DNA of 33,627 bases from Rhodospirillaceae bacterium Spongia-Bin9. Its GTDB lineage: Bacteria; Pseudomonadota; Alphaproteobacteria; Bin65. The position numbers and the translations under genes were made by a program. A model generated the notes under the pieces. It was given only the letters and a program-made list of their open reading frames with translations, did not search any database and was not told where the DNA came from. Location: positions 1 to 33,627 of the forward strand of contig FZLR01000029.1 of assembly GCA_900197615.1 (NCBI GenBank), written 5' to 3'. Each line of letters starts with the position of its first letter. Position 1 is the stretch's first letter. Below, one piece after another: positions 1 to 8,765 of this stretch.

Positions 1-2268
1 GCCGAGGGCGACCGGGCGGCCGATCCGGTAGCCGAAGGCCGCGGAAGTCGTATGGCCGATAATCGCGCCATGGCGGAAGACCGGTTCGTGGCCGAGCGGA
101 ACCGCATCCGCATCGTCGAACAGGATGGTCGCCAGCGTCCGCCGGCCGGTTTTGCGGCGCTCGGCGATGGCGTCGCTGCCGATATACGGCTTCTTCGTCG
201 AACAGAACCGGTCCATGCCCGCCTCGACCGGGGTCAGGTCGCCGTCGAGCTCGTGGCCCATCGCCGCGTATCCCTTCTCGATCCGCATGGACGCTTGAGC
301 ATACAGGCCGGCCGGGACCGCGCCGGCATCCGTTAGTGCAGCATAGATTGCCGGCGCGTCATCCGCGCGACAGGTCAGCTCCCAGCCGGCTTCGCCGACA
401 TAGGACAGGCGCGCGGCGCGCACCGGGCAGCCGGCAATTTCCGCACAGCCGATCCTGAAAAAGCCGAGGGCGTTCAGCGCATTACCGCCGATTTCAGCAG
501 CAATTCGGGCAGATTCCGAGCCCATCAGGCCGAGCACGGCGTAGCGTTCGGTCACATCGGTGAGCGTGATTTCGAACGGTCCGGCGTGGCGGCGCAGCCA
601 GGCCATGTCCCGGCGGATCGCGGCGGCGCCGGTGAACAGGCGGTAGCGGTCTTCGGCGAGGCGCTGGGCGGTGATGTCGGATTCGTATGTGCCGCGCGCG
701 TTCAGGACCGGCGTATAAATGGCGCTGCCCGGCGGCCGGTCCAAATCGTTGGCGCAGACATGCTGCAGGAAGGCGGCGGCATCGGGGCCGGCGACCTCGA
801 TCTTGCCGAAGGGCGAGCCATCGAAAACCGCCGCCGCCCGGTGCGCAGCCATAACCTCGCTGCGGACAGTCCCGAACCAGCCGGGCTTGCCGAAGGTCGG
901 CTCCGGTTCCGCGGGACTGCCGAACCAGAGCGGCCGTTCCCAGCCGTAGAACTGGCCCATTTTCGCGCCCGCCGCGCGGTGTTCGGCGTCGAGCGGCAGC
1001 CGGCGCAAGTCGCGCGCCGTCGTCGGTTGAATACCGGGAAAGGCGATCTCGTAGTGCCGGCCGAGCACTTCCGGCGCCCGGGCCATCAGGTGCTCGACGC
1101 TGTCGAACTGCGGCGCGAAGCGGTTGGCCTCGGCTTCCGGCAGGTCGCAGGCGGTGTGGCCGTGGACGATGGCGTGGGCCAGGTTCATGCCCGCGCCGCC
1201 GCCGCAGGCGATGCCGACCGAATTCATGCCGCAGCCGAGGAACAAGCCGCGTGTCTCGGCGACCTCGCCGAGCATGAACATGCCGTCCGGCGTGAAGCTT
1301 TCCGGACCGTTGAGCAGCATCCGGACTTCGGCAGTCTCCAGCGCCGGCAGCCGGTACAGGGCGTTCTCCATCATCGGTTCGAAATGGTCCCAGTCCTCGG
1401 GCAGCAGGCGGAATTCGAAGGTTTCGTCGAGCGCGCCGGGTGGGATCGGCTTGCCCATCGGCTCGAAACAGCCGACCAGCAGGCCGCCGCTGTCGTCGCG
1501 GATGTAGAGATGGCGGTCATGGTCCGACAGGGTCGGCAGGTTGCCGGCGATGCCGTCGACCGGCCGGGTCAGCAGGTAGAAATGCTCGCAGGCGAGCAAG
1601 GGCACCCTTGCGCCGGCCATTGCGCCGACCTCGCGCGACCACAGCCCGGCGCACAGCGCGACGGCATCGCACATCACCGTGCCGCGCGCCGTCTCGACGC
1701 CGCGGACCCGGCCGTTTTCCGTCAGGATTCCGGTGACGCCGGTATTTTCGAAAAAGCGCGCGCCGAGGCCCCGCGCGGCCTTGCCGAGCGCGGCGCAGAC
1801 GTCCGACGGGCTGACCCGGCCGTCCTCCGGCGACCAGACCGCGCCGAGCACGTCGTCGGCGTTCAAAAGCGGCCAGCGCTCCTTCGCCTCGCCCGCGCCG
1901 ATTTCATGGGCCTCGATGCCGTAGGCCCGGGCCAGCGCAGCCTGCCGCCGGATATGGGTGAGGCGGTCCGGCGTCGTCGCGATCGACAGCGAGCCCTCGC
2001 CGATCCAGCCGACGCTCTGGCCGGTTTCGGCTTCGAGCCGGGAATAGAGCGCCACCGAATACTGGATCGTCCGCGTGAGGTTGCGCGAATGGCGCAGAGC
2101 GCGGACCTGGGCGGCGGAATGCCAGGTCGTGCCGGATGTCAGCCGGTTGCGTTCCAACAGAATGGCGTCGGTGACGCCCATCTTCGCCAGGTGGTAGAGC
2201 GTCGAACAGCCCATGATGCCGCCGCCGATAACGACGACCGGGGAATGGGCTGGGAGCGTTTCGGACAT
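1..2268 (-). CDS. FAD-dependent oxidoreductase with GcvT domain (dimethylglycine/sarcosine dehydrogenase-like), C-terminus cut by window
   Basis: Starts with ATG at 2268 and runs open, without a stop, to base 1 (756 residues seen; the family is usually about 800-820, so only the last few dozen are missing). The N-terminus has a Rossmann dinucleotide site (VVVIGGGIMGCSTLYHLAKM, about residues 11-30) and a TWH motif shortly after, as in dimethylglycine/sarcosine dehydrogenases. The visible C-terminus is a GcvT/aminomethyltransferase fold with the typical GHTTSAAFGYRIG stretch near the end. The family oxidatively demethylates N-methylated glycines and passes the one-carbon unit to tetrahydrofolate. 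The exact substrate cannot be read from sequence. It is divergent from the small gene at 2465, and a long perfect palindrome lies just upstream. A related gene starts at 32570. Confidence 0.9.
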   Translation of the reverse strand, partial: MSETLPAHSPVVVIGGGIMGCSTLYHLAKMGVTDAILLERNRLTSGTTWHSAAQVRALRHSRNLTRTIQYSVALYSRLEAETGQSVGWIGEGSLSIATTPDRLTHIRRQAALARAYGIEAHEIGAGEAKERWPLLNADDVLGAVWSPEDGRVSPSDVCAALGKAARGLGARFFENTGVTGILTENGRVRGVETARGTVMCDAVALCAGLWSREVGAMAGARVPLLACEHFYLLTRPVDGIAGNLPTLSDHDRHLYIRDDSGGLLVGCFEPMGKPIPPGALDETFEFRLLPEDWDHFEPMMENALYRLPALETAEVRMLLNGPESFTPDGMFMLGEVAETRGLFLGCGMNSVGIACGGGAGMNLAHAIVHGHTACDLPEAEANRFAPQFDSVEHLMARAPEVLGRHYEIAFPGIQPTTARDLRRLPLDAEHRAAGAKMGQFYGWERPLWFGSPAEPEPTFGKPGWFGTVRSEVMAAHRAAAVFDGSPFGKIEVAGPDAAAFLQHVCANDLDRPPGSAIYTPVLNARGTYESDITAQRLAEDRYRLFTGAAAIRRDMAWLRRHAGPFEITLTDVTERYAVLGLMGSESARIAAEIGGNALNALGFFRIGCAEIAGCPVRAARLSYVGEAGWELTCRADDAPAIYAALTDAGAVPAGLYAQASMRIEKGYAAMGHELDGDLTPVEAGMDRFCSTKKPYIGSDAIAERRKTGRRTLATILFDDADAVPLGHEPVFRHGAIIGHTTSAAFGYRIGRPVALG

Positions 2269-2280
2269 GTGCGGTTCCTC

Positions 2281-2321
2281 TTCCTTGCAAATCCGCCATC
2301 GGATGGCAGATTTGCAAGGAA
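2281..2321. repeat. 41-bp near-perfect palindrome in divergent intergenic region
   Basis: Arms TTCCTTGCAAATC (2281-2293) and GATTTGCAAGGAA (2309-2321) are exact reverse complements. Inside them GCCATC (2295-2300) pairs with GATGGC (2302-2307) around a single central G; the only unpaired pair is C2294/A2308. It lies 12 bp upstream of the start of the dehydrogenase-like gene and about 145 bp upstream of the small + strand gene. It could be an operator for a dimeric regulator, a cruciform or an RNA hairpin in the 5' leader. There is no T-run directly after either arm, so a simple terminator is less likely. Confidence 0.8.
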
Positions 2322-2464
2322 AATTGAGCGAAGAAACCGACGACAAACCCCGATCGGCCGAAATGTCTTCCGATCTTGACACTCGTGGAATGAGGAGCAG
2401 CTTGGCTTTCAGAGAGATGCGCCGCATTCCAGCGCCGATATATCGATGGCCCGGATTCACCGCC

Positions 2465-2827
2465 ATGAGCCGACAAGCCGTGATCGATGCCGTGACAGCC
2501 GAGCTGGCCGGAGACCCGAGCTATTTCCGAGCCGCGCTGTTGCGCGAAGACCTGGAGCGGCTGACAGGATTGCTGGAATTGGCGGCGGAAGCGGTGGACG
2601 AAACGGCCTTTATGAAGGCGGCGGGGCTGGCCGGCTGGACGCCGGGCGACCTGCGCACCCATGAACTCAAGCCCTGGCTCGATCCGTTCCTGCGGGCATG
2701 GTACGGCGCGGCGGATGGCGACGATCCGGCGCCGCTCGATCTGTGGCGCGACTTCGACCGCAACCGGCTCGATATCCTGGCGGGCTGTCTCTCCACCCGG
2801 CCGCTGGCGGGCGTGGCGCGGAAATAG
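2465..2827 (+). CDS. Hypothetical protein, 120 aa
   Basis: I do not recognise this family. The predicted protein is about 120 residues, helical and acidic/aromatic, with several Trp residues (GLAGWTPGDLRTHELKPW in the middle) and no cysteine cluster, signal peptide or membrane segment. Codon use has the strong G/C third-position bias of its neighbours, which supports a real gene. The ATG at 2465 has a poor ribosome-binding site; an in-frame ATG at 2417 preceded by AGAGAG is a reasonable alternative and would add 16 residues. It converges on the lbpA gene, with only 9 bases between the two stop codons and no visible terminator. Confidence 0.6.
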   Translation: MSRQAVIDAVTAELAGDPSYFRAALLREDLERLTGLLELAAEAVDETAFMKAAGLAGWTPGDLRTHELKPWLDPFLRAWYGAADGDDPAPLDLWRDFDRNRLDILAGCLSTRPLAGVARK

Positions 2828-2836
2828 CGCCGCGGT

Positions 2837-3274
<438 letters not shown>

Positions 3275-3277
3275 GGC

Positions 3278-3739
3278 TCAGGCAACCTTCTGGCGGTCGG
3301 ACATTTCCGCCGCGTCCCTGTCGAGCGAGCGCAGCGTGCGCGATGAACAGCAAAACTCGCCGAGCGCCGCAACCTGCATTTTGCCCGACACGAACAGCAA
3401 CAGATGGCGGACCAGCATGACCATCATGGTGGCGCGCGCAGCGGTCTCGGAATGGTCCGGCTCCAGGCGCAGCAGATTGGCGTGCCAGGCGATCTCGCGG
3501 CCGGTTTCGCGGCACGCGTTGAAGCTGGGCTCGCCGCGGGCGCCCTGGCGGTGCAGTGCGAGCAGGCGAAAGCCTTCGCGTTCCTCCTGCGTCGGAGCCT
3601 CGCCGCGCGCCTCGACCCAGTTTTCCAGCACCGCCTCGGCCAGCCCGAGCAGCCGGCCCGCCGGATCGGCTGCCGTCGGATCGATTCCGGCCGGATCGAA
3701 GCCGTCGAGCGCCGTTTCGATATCGGCGAACGGCGTCAT
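3278..3739 (-). CDS. Conserved-looking hypothetical protein between hdrB2 and lbpA (153 aa)
   Basis: Function unknown to me. The ATG at 3739 overlaps the TGA of hdrB2 (ATGA), and the stop is 3 bases before lbpA, so it is an integral member of the sHdr operon. The protein is soluble and mainly helical, with a central motif NACRETGREIAWHANLL (about residues 75-90) and a vicinal cysteine pair in EFCCSSR (C130-C131), plus C76. Vicinal cysteines are also found in the DsrE protein at the other end of the operon, so a sulfur-relay, redox or assembly role is possible but is inference only. A longer open frame upstream, reaching 3931, only overlaps hdrB2 and I reject it as the start. Confidence 0.8.
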   Translation of the reverse strand: MTPFADIETALDGFDPAGIDPTAADPAGRLLGLAEAVLENWVEARGEAPTQEEREGFRLLALHRQGARGEPSFNACRETGREIAWHANLLRLEPDHSETAARATMMVMLVRHLLLFVSGKMQVAALGEFCCSSRTLRSLDRDAAEMSDRQKVA

Positions 3740-4668
3740 GCCAGACCCTTCTCCTTCAGGAAGCCGCGCGAATCGGAGATGTTCTCCTGCACGCCGACCT
3801 TGCGGGCGCTCAGGCCGAGCGCCATGCCGAGCAATTGTGTGAAATAGAGGATTTTCACCGTCGTCTTGCGGCCCAGCCGTTTCTCGGCGCGGATCTGGTG
3901 CATTTCCAGTCCGGTATGGCAGGTCGGGCACTCGGTGGCGATAACATCGGCGCCGGCGGCCTCGGCGGCTTCGAGAATGTTGAGCACCAGCTTCGTCGAG
4001 ATGTCGCTGTCCGAAAGCGTGTGGGCGCCGCCGCAGCAGGCGGTCTTGAGCGGGAAATCGACATTCTCCGCGCCGGCGGCGGCCAGCAAGTCGTCCATGA
4101 AATGCGGCTCCGACGTCGAGTCCGAGCCGGGGCCCTTGTCCTTCTCCGGAAAAATGTGGCGCGGGCGCGTGTACATGCAGCCGTAATAATTCGCGATCTT
4201 AATACCTTGCAGGCTGTTCTTGACCTTCGCTTTCAGGCCGTCCTCGCCGATGCCGTCCTTGATCCAGTCCAGCGCATGGATGGTCTCGACCTGGCCGGCT
4301 TCGTAGGTCTCGTGCCCCGCCTTGGTCGAGAGTCGGTCGACGACCTCCTTCGATCCGTCGTCGTGCGCCAGATCGTATTCGGCCTTCTTGAGGTTGTGGT
4401 AGCAGCCGTTGCACGGCGCCATGACGACGTCGTGGCCCATCTCGTTCGCCGCGATCGACATGACCCGGGACGACAGGTAGGTCTGGATCTTCGGGTCGAT
4501 ATTCTTGACCTCCATCGCCCCGCAGCAATTCCAGTTCTTCACTTCGTCCAGCTTGAGGTCGAGCGCCTTGCCGACCGCCTTGGTCGAGCGGTTGTAGGCG
4601 TGGCCCGTCCCCTCCAGCGCACAGCCGGGATAGTAGGCGACGCGGTCGTATTTGCGGTCTTCGCTCAT
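3736..4668 (-). CDS. hdrB2: sHdr complex subunit HdrB2 (CCG-domain heterodisulfide reductase B-like)
   Basis: 310 residues with two complete CCG domains, the ligand sets of the non-cubane iron-sulfur clusters of HdrB: C16, C48-C49, C86 and C89 (MAPCNGCY) and then C164, C211-C212, C247 and C250 (ECPTCH). In methanogens HdrB is the site of disulfide cleavage; in sulfur oxidizers HdrB2 is a subunit of the cytoplasmic sHdr complex that oxidises protein-bound sulfane sulfur to sulfite. The ATG at 4668 overlaps the hdrC2 stop (ATGA); an upstream in-frame ATG at 4719 lies wholly inside hdrC2 and is rejected. The stop overlaps the start of the next gene in the same way, indicating strict translational coupling. 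Confidence 0.94.
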   Translation of the reverse strand: MSEDRKYDRVAYYPGCALEGTGHAYNRSTKAVGKALDLKLDEVKNWNCCGAMEVKNIDPKIQTYLSSRVMSIAANEMGHDVVMAPCNGCYHNLKKAEYDLAHDDGSKEVVDRLSTKAGHETYEAGQVETIHALDWIKDGIGEDGLKAKVKNSLQGIKIANYYGCMYTRPRHIFPEKDKGPGSDSTSEPHFMDDLLAAAGAENVDFPLKTACCGGAHTLSDSDISTKLVLNILEAAEAAGADVIATECPTCHTGLEMHQIRAEKRLGRKTTVKILYFTQLLGMALGLSARKVGVQENISDSRGFLKEKGLA

Positions 4669-5411
4669 TCCGGTTTCCCGTCGCCGAGGCCGAGCGCCCG
4701 GCGCTGTTCGCGTTCGCATTCCTCGACATACTCCTCAAGCGCCGCCCGCGCCTTCGACCAACCGGACGTGCGCGGCCGGAACAGGACGGCGAGGCCCATG
4801 CGCCGCATCAGGCCGACCGGCAGCTTCATCAGCAGGCCGCGCGCCATCGCAACCAGCCAGTCCTGCATCAGCGGCTGGCCGGTGCGCTTGAAAAACTGCC
4901 GGATTATCGAGGATTCCTCGATCTTGCCGCGCGCGATCACCTGTTCGGCGAACAGTTCATCGAAAATGATCGACGGCGATTTCGGCGTATGGCCTTTCTT
5001 CTCCAGCCAGTGCGCCGTCGCCTTCATCACCCCTTCCGGCTCGACATCGCGCGGGCAGGCATAGGTGCATTTGTTGCACGAAATGCACTGCCAGATGATG
5101 TCCTTGTCGCGCAGAAGCTCCGATTCCATGCCCGTGCGGATCAGGTAGATCCAGTAGCGCGGGTTGAAGTCCGGGTTGACGGCGTTGACCGTGCAGGAAT
5201 TGGTGCAGGAGCCGCATTGCCAGCAGCGATGGATATACTCGCCACCCGGCAGCGCCGCGATCTCGTCTTCCAGCGCCTCGTTGTAGTCGGTGACGACCCG
5301 GGATTCGATGAAAGTCGACCAGTGGCCCGACACGTCGATGCCGTCGATCTCCAGCTTGTCGTGGGTCTTGATATTCTCCGGCCGGATCAGGGACTGTTCG
5401 TGGATCGGCAT
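4665..5411 (-). CDS. hdrC2: sHdr complex subunit HdrC2 (two [4Fe-4S] clusters)
   Basis: 248 residues. Two ferredoxin-type cluster motifs are visible: CWQCGSCTNSC (C63, C66, C69, C73) and CISCNKCTYACP (C109, C112, C115, C119). The rest is helical, with a C-terminal basic/amphipathic part and no transmembrane helix. As HdrC, it would carry electrons between the HdrA flavin subunit and the HdrB2 catalytic subunit. It follows the 287-aa unknown gene by 8 bases and overlaps hdrB2 by 4 bases, the usual C2-B2 order of shdr operons. Confidence 0.94.
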   Translation of the reverse strand: MPIHEQSLIRPENIKTHDKLEIDGIDVSGHWSTFIESRVVTDYNEALEDEIAALPGGEYIHRCWQCGSCTNSCTVNAVNPDFNPRYWIYLIRTGMESELLRDKDIIWQCISCNKCTYACPRDVEPEGVMKATAHWLEKKGHTPKSPSIIFDELFAEQVIARGKIEESSIIRQFFKRTGQPLMQDWLVAMARGLLMKLPVGLMRRMGLAVLFRPRTSGWSKARAALEEYVEECEREQRRALGLGDGKPE

Positions 5412-5419
5412 GGCCCGGC

Positions 5420-6283
5420 CTAGTTCAGCAGCCGGGGATCGCCGACGACCTGCGCGTCGCCGTCGATCGCCTTGACCTTCGACCGGCCTTTGGCGCCGAC
5501 GCCGTCCAGGCCCAGCATCCGGCGGGTGTGCAGCATCGGGTCTTCCGGGGTCGCAAAATCGGTGCGCAGATATTGCCCGCCCTGCTCGCCGATATAGCCG
5601 GCATAGACATGCGCGGTCACCAGATCGACATATTGCAGGATGTCACGGAACACGCCGTTTTCCGTCAAAAACTGCGATAGCTCCTCGCGCAGCATAAGGA
5701 ACGCGCCGTAGTTGTTCGGCACGTCGATCATGATGTGGTCGACATTGTCGGCCCACCAGATTTCGCGCAGCGCGCCGGTGTTGGTCCTGGCGTCCCAGAC
5801 CCAGCGCTGCATCAGCGGATAGCGCTCAGGATCGATATTGTGCAGCAGCTCGGCGGCGAGGTCGCGGACCCAGCGATGGTCGCGGTCGCGCGGGAAGGCG
5901 CACTCGAAGGCGTCGAGCCGGGCATCGGCCGTCGTCGTGTCGGCCCTGCCCTCCAGCAGCGCCCCGATCGCCGTGCAGACGGCAGCGTAGCCCCGCCGGT
6001 CCAGATAAGGCGCGATGCGGCGGCGCACCGAGGGCATCAGCGCGCAGAGTTCCTTGAAGGCCGCCGGCTGCAGTCCGGCCGCGCCGTCGGCGAAAGCAGC
6101 CTGGAACGAGGCGGTCTTCAGCTTCAAGGCCTCGACATAGCGCTCGACGCCGCCCTGCTCCTCGCTGCCCGCGATCAGGCTTTCCAGCGCCTGGCGCAGG
6201 CCCGGGCCGGACAGGTGCAGCTCCGGCCGTTCGAGGATCGGCTCGTCCCGTCCCGCCATTCGCCGCAAGGCCTGCGCGATCAT
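5420..6283 (-). CDS. sHdr-operon conserved hypothetical protein between hdrA and hdrC2 (287 aa)
   Basis: An uncharacterised gene is known at exactly this place in alphaproteobacterial shdr operons (hdrC1-B1-A-hyp-C2-B2); this one fits that position. The ATG at 6283 is 4 bases after the hdrA stop, and the gene ends 8 bases before hdrC2. The protein is soluble, mostly helical, Trp/Tyr-rich in the second half (RYPLMQRWVWDARTNTGALR) and has few cysteines, so it is not an obvious iron-sulfur or redox protein. A structural, assembly or regulatory role in the complex is possible. Open frame upstream of 6283 overlaps hdrA and is not used. Function unknown. Confidence 0.85.
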   Translation of the reverse strand: MIAQALRRMAGRDEPILERPELHLSGPGLRQALESLIAGSEEQGGVERYVEALKLKTASFQAAFADGAAGLQPAAFKELCALMPSVRRRIAPYLDRRGYAAVCTAIGALLEGRADTTTADARLDAFECAFPRDRDHRWVRDLAAELLHNIDPERYPLMQRWVWDARTNTGALREIWWADNVDHIMIDVPNNYGAFLMLREELSQFLTENGVFRDILQYVDLVTAHVYAGYIGEQGGQYLRTDFATPEDPMLHTRRMLGLDGVGAKGRSKVKAIDGDAQVVGDPRLLN

Positions 6284-6287
6284 CCGC

Positions 6288-7337
6288 TCAGGCCGCTTTG
6301 CCGGCCGTGCTGTAGGCGGCGGACAGCGCGGCGATGGCCGCTGCATTTGCCTGGGCGATGGAGTCGTCGATGGTTTCCGGCCCGGTCGCCGCGCCGGCGA
6401 CGTACACGCCGGGCCGGCTGGTCCGCCCCATGCCTCCATAGGCCGACTGGCGCGCGATATTTCCGTGCGGCTCCAGCTCGATATCGAAGATGCTGGAGAG
6501 CAGCAGGTTATCGACATTCGGGTCCATGCCGATGGCGTGGACGACCAGGTCGAAGGGAATGGTGATCGGCCGTTTGACCAGCGTATCCTCGCCCTTGACG
6601 ATCAGGCGCTCGCCGTCGGAGGTCACTTCGGCGATCCGCGCCTTGATATACTTGACCTTGAACTCCTCCTGGCTGCGCCAGTAGTAGGTCGTCTCGTACA
6701 GGCCGAAGGTGCGGATATCCATGTAGTAGATGTAGACATGGCAATCCGGCAGTTCCTCGCGGATTTCCATCGCGATGTTGGCGCTCACGGTGCAGCAGAT
6801 CTTCGAGCACCATTCGCGGCCGATCTGGCGGTCGCGCGAGCCGACGCACAGCAGGATGGCCACCCGCTTCGGTTTGCGGCCGTCGGACGGGCAGCGCACG
6901 CCCCGCTCCGACGAGATCATCTGTTCGACCTGGGTCGTGGTCACGACATCGGGGAAAGTGCCGAAACCCCATTCGGGCTTGTTGACCGAATCGAAATGGG
7001 TGAAGCCGGTGCACAGGATGGCCGCGCCGGCCTCGACGGTCGCGCCGTCGGACAGGGTGGCCGTGAACGCGCCCGGCTCGCCGGCGAATTCCTTGACGGT
7101 GCAGCCGGTGCGGATATCGATGGCGGCTTCGCCCTCGACCCGGCCGACCATGCCGCCGATCGCGTCGCGCGCCCATTCCCCGGTCGGCACGAGCTTGGCG
7201 TAGCCCGACAGGATCGGCGCGCCGCCGAGCCGGTCTTCCTTCTCGACAAGAACCGCCTTCCGGCCGACGCCGGACAACGCCTGCGCCGCGGCAAGCCCCG
7301 CCGGTCCGCCGCCGACCACGAGAACCGGCTCGGTCAT
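6288..7337 (-). CDS. hdrA: sHdr complex subunit HdrA (FAD-binding)
   Basis: 349 residues. An N-terminal FAD site VLVVGGGPAGLAAAQAL is at about residues 5-21, and a central cysteine set at C164 (ILLCVGSRD), C177, C181 and C182 (WCSKICC) can hold an iron-sulfur cluster as in HdrA-like proteins. The C-terminal half has the second nucleotide-binding-like part ending in GVYVAGAATGPETIDDSI. It is shorter than methanogen HdrA, which is the normal form in sulfur oxidizers. HdrA is the flavin hub of the sHdr complex. Its ATG overlaps the hdrB1 stop by ATGA. Confidence 0.95.
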   Translation of the reverse strand: MTEPVLVVGGGPAGLAAAQALSGVGRKAVLVEKEDRLGGAPILSGYAKLVPTGEWARDAIGGMVGRVEGEAAIDIRTGCTVKEFAGEPGAFTATLSDGATVEAGAAILCTGFTHFDSVNKPEWGFGTFPDVVTTTQVEQMISSERGVRCPSDGRKPKRVAILLCVGSRDRQIGREWCSKICCTVSANIAMEIREELPDCHVYIYYMDIRTFGLYETTYYWRSQEEFKVKYIKARIAEVTSDGERLIVKGEDTLVKRPITIPFDLVVHAIGMDPNVDNLLLSSIFDIELEPHGNIARQSAYGGMGRTSRPGVYVAGAATGPETIDDSIAQANAAAIAALSAAYSTAGKAA

Positions 7338-8731
7338 ACGCGTGTCTCGAGCGTCGCGGGCGCGAGTGTCCCAGGCTCAATCCGCTTGAAGCCGGGGCCC
7401 GAGGTAATCATCAGGCGCGGATCGTAGAGATTTTCCTGGTGACCGGCCTCGACCTGCTTGAGATAGGCCTCGAACTCGGCTTTCGCGGCGCGCCAGTCGA
7501 TGCCCAGCTTCTCCATCAGCGTTTCGGTCGAGGAGGCGTGCCAGTGGGACTGGACGATCTTGAACGGATGAGCGCCGCAGACCAGCGCCGCGAACTGGCA
7601 GTCGGCCAGGATCGGCAGGTCGTAGTCCTTGCCGGCGGCCTTGCCGATCCACTGGTTCTTGTCCAGCGTCGTGATGCAGCCGGTGTCGTGACCGATCATC
7701 ACGTCGGCCTGCGCCTCTTCCACCGCGACCTTGATCTTGCGGTCGATGGCGAAGGAGCGGGTGAACTCGCGCTCCGAGATGATGTGGCGGAAGCCGAAAC
7801 CGCAGCAGTCGTACCAGGTCGAATAGTCGATCACCTGGGCGCCCAGGGCATCCATGACGCCGGTCGAGACCGCGACCCGGTTCCCTTCCAGGATTTCGTC
7901 GTCGTAGATCGCGTCTTCCGGCACCATCTTGTAGACGTGGCAGGCCGGGTGGATGGTCGCGCGGATGGCGCCGGCGTCGATGGTCTGGCGCTCCGCGATG
8001 CGGCGGCGCATAACGTGCACCCATTCGGAATAGTGCACGATCTCTTCCGGGATCAGCAGCTTGCCATCGACCAGCCGGTCGAGCTTGGCGAGGATCTTCT
8101 TCACCCGCTCCCGCAGTTCGGCCGAGTGCAGCAGGTAGTGGCGCACTTCCTTGTAGTTGCCGAACGACGTGCCGCAATGGACCAGCGGATAATAGTAGGC
8201 GTCGGGCAGGCCCTGGGCGCGGGCGCTGACATAGGCCTGGTGGAAATTGCGCAGGAAGACGGCGGCCAGGCTCTCAAGATTGCCGATGCCCGAGCCGTGA
8301 TAGTTCCAAGCGGTGCAGGAGGTCTGGTCGGTCTCATCGAGATAGTCGATACCGAGCTCGTTCATCAGCCAGAGCAGCGAGGCCGGATAGCCCGGGATGT
8401 TGCCGCACTGGCCGCACGACTTGTGGTGCCACAGCCGGGTCGTCGGAATCCGCTTGGTCCAACCGTAGAGCGTCTTGACCTCGACCGGCTTGTGGCCGTC
8501 GTCGAGCCGGTGGACGGCGATTTCGCCATCCTTCTCCAGCTGCCACATGATATCGCGCACATCCTCGACGCGATCCTTGTTCGTCAGCATGGAGCGCTTG
8601 TCGACCTTCGCCTCGACCCAGGCCGTCGCGGTGCGCGCATCCTGCGCCGACAGGTTAGACTCCCGCCATTCGCTGCCGTGGCCGGTAAAGCGCTCGCCGC
8701 TGTCCCCGGCAGAGTTCGTCGTGCCCGTCAT
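7334..8731 (-). CDS. hdrB1: sHdr complex subunit HdrB1 (HdrB-like)
   Basis: 465 residues, longer than HdrB2 because of an N-terminal extension of about 90 residues. Cysteines available for clusters or catalysis: C106 and C109 (KSCGQCG), C139, C186, C264, C309-C310 (YDCCGFGF), C352, C378 and C385. The vicinal pair followed by G is the CCG signature. ATG at 8731 is preceded by an AGGAG-type site at good spacing; the longer open frame upstream enters hdrC1 and is rejected. hdrC1 ends 34 bases upstream and hdrA overlaps at the other end. In shdr operons B1 is paired with C1 in the complex. Confidence 0.93.
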   Translation of the reverse strand: MTGTTNSAGDSGERFTGHGSEWRESNLSAQDARTATAWVEAKVDKRSMLTNKDRVEDVRDIMWQLEKDGEIAVHRLDDGHKPVEVKTLYGWTKRIPTTRLWHHKSCGQCGNIPGYPASLLWLMNELGIDYLDETDQTSCTAWNYHGSGIGNLESLAAVFLRNFHQAYVSARAQGLPDAYYYPLVHCGTSFGNYKEVRHYLLHSAELRERVKKILAKLDRLVDGKLLIPEEIVHYSEWVHVMRRRIAERQTIDAGAIRATIHPACHVYKMVPEDAIYDDEILEGNRVAVSTGVMDALGAQVIDYSTWYDCCGFGFRHIISEREFTRSFAIDRKIKVAVEEAQADVMIGHDTGCITTLDKNQWIGKAAGKDYDLPILADCQFAALVCGAHPFKIVQSHWHASSTETLMEKLGIDWRAAKAEFEAYLKQVEAGHQENLYDPRLMITSGPGFKRIEPGTLAPATLETRV

Positions 8732-8765
8732 GTCCCTGTCTCCTGCGCGAGCCGCCCGCGGCGGC

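Noticed and set aside
586-2379. Long + strand open frame opposite the first dehydrogenase-like gene
   Set aside because: Antisense shadow of a clear FAD/GcvT gene, with Arg/Ala-rich composition and no domain. Similar long antisense frames at 3556-5064, 7439-8839, 11855-13405, 14517-16376 and 20912-23068 were rejected for the same reason.
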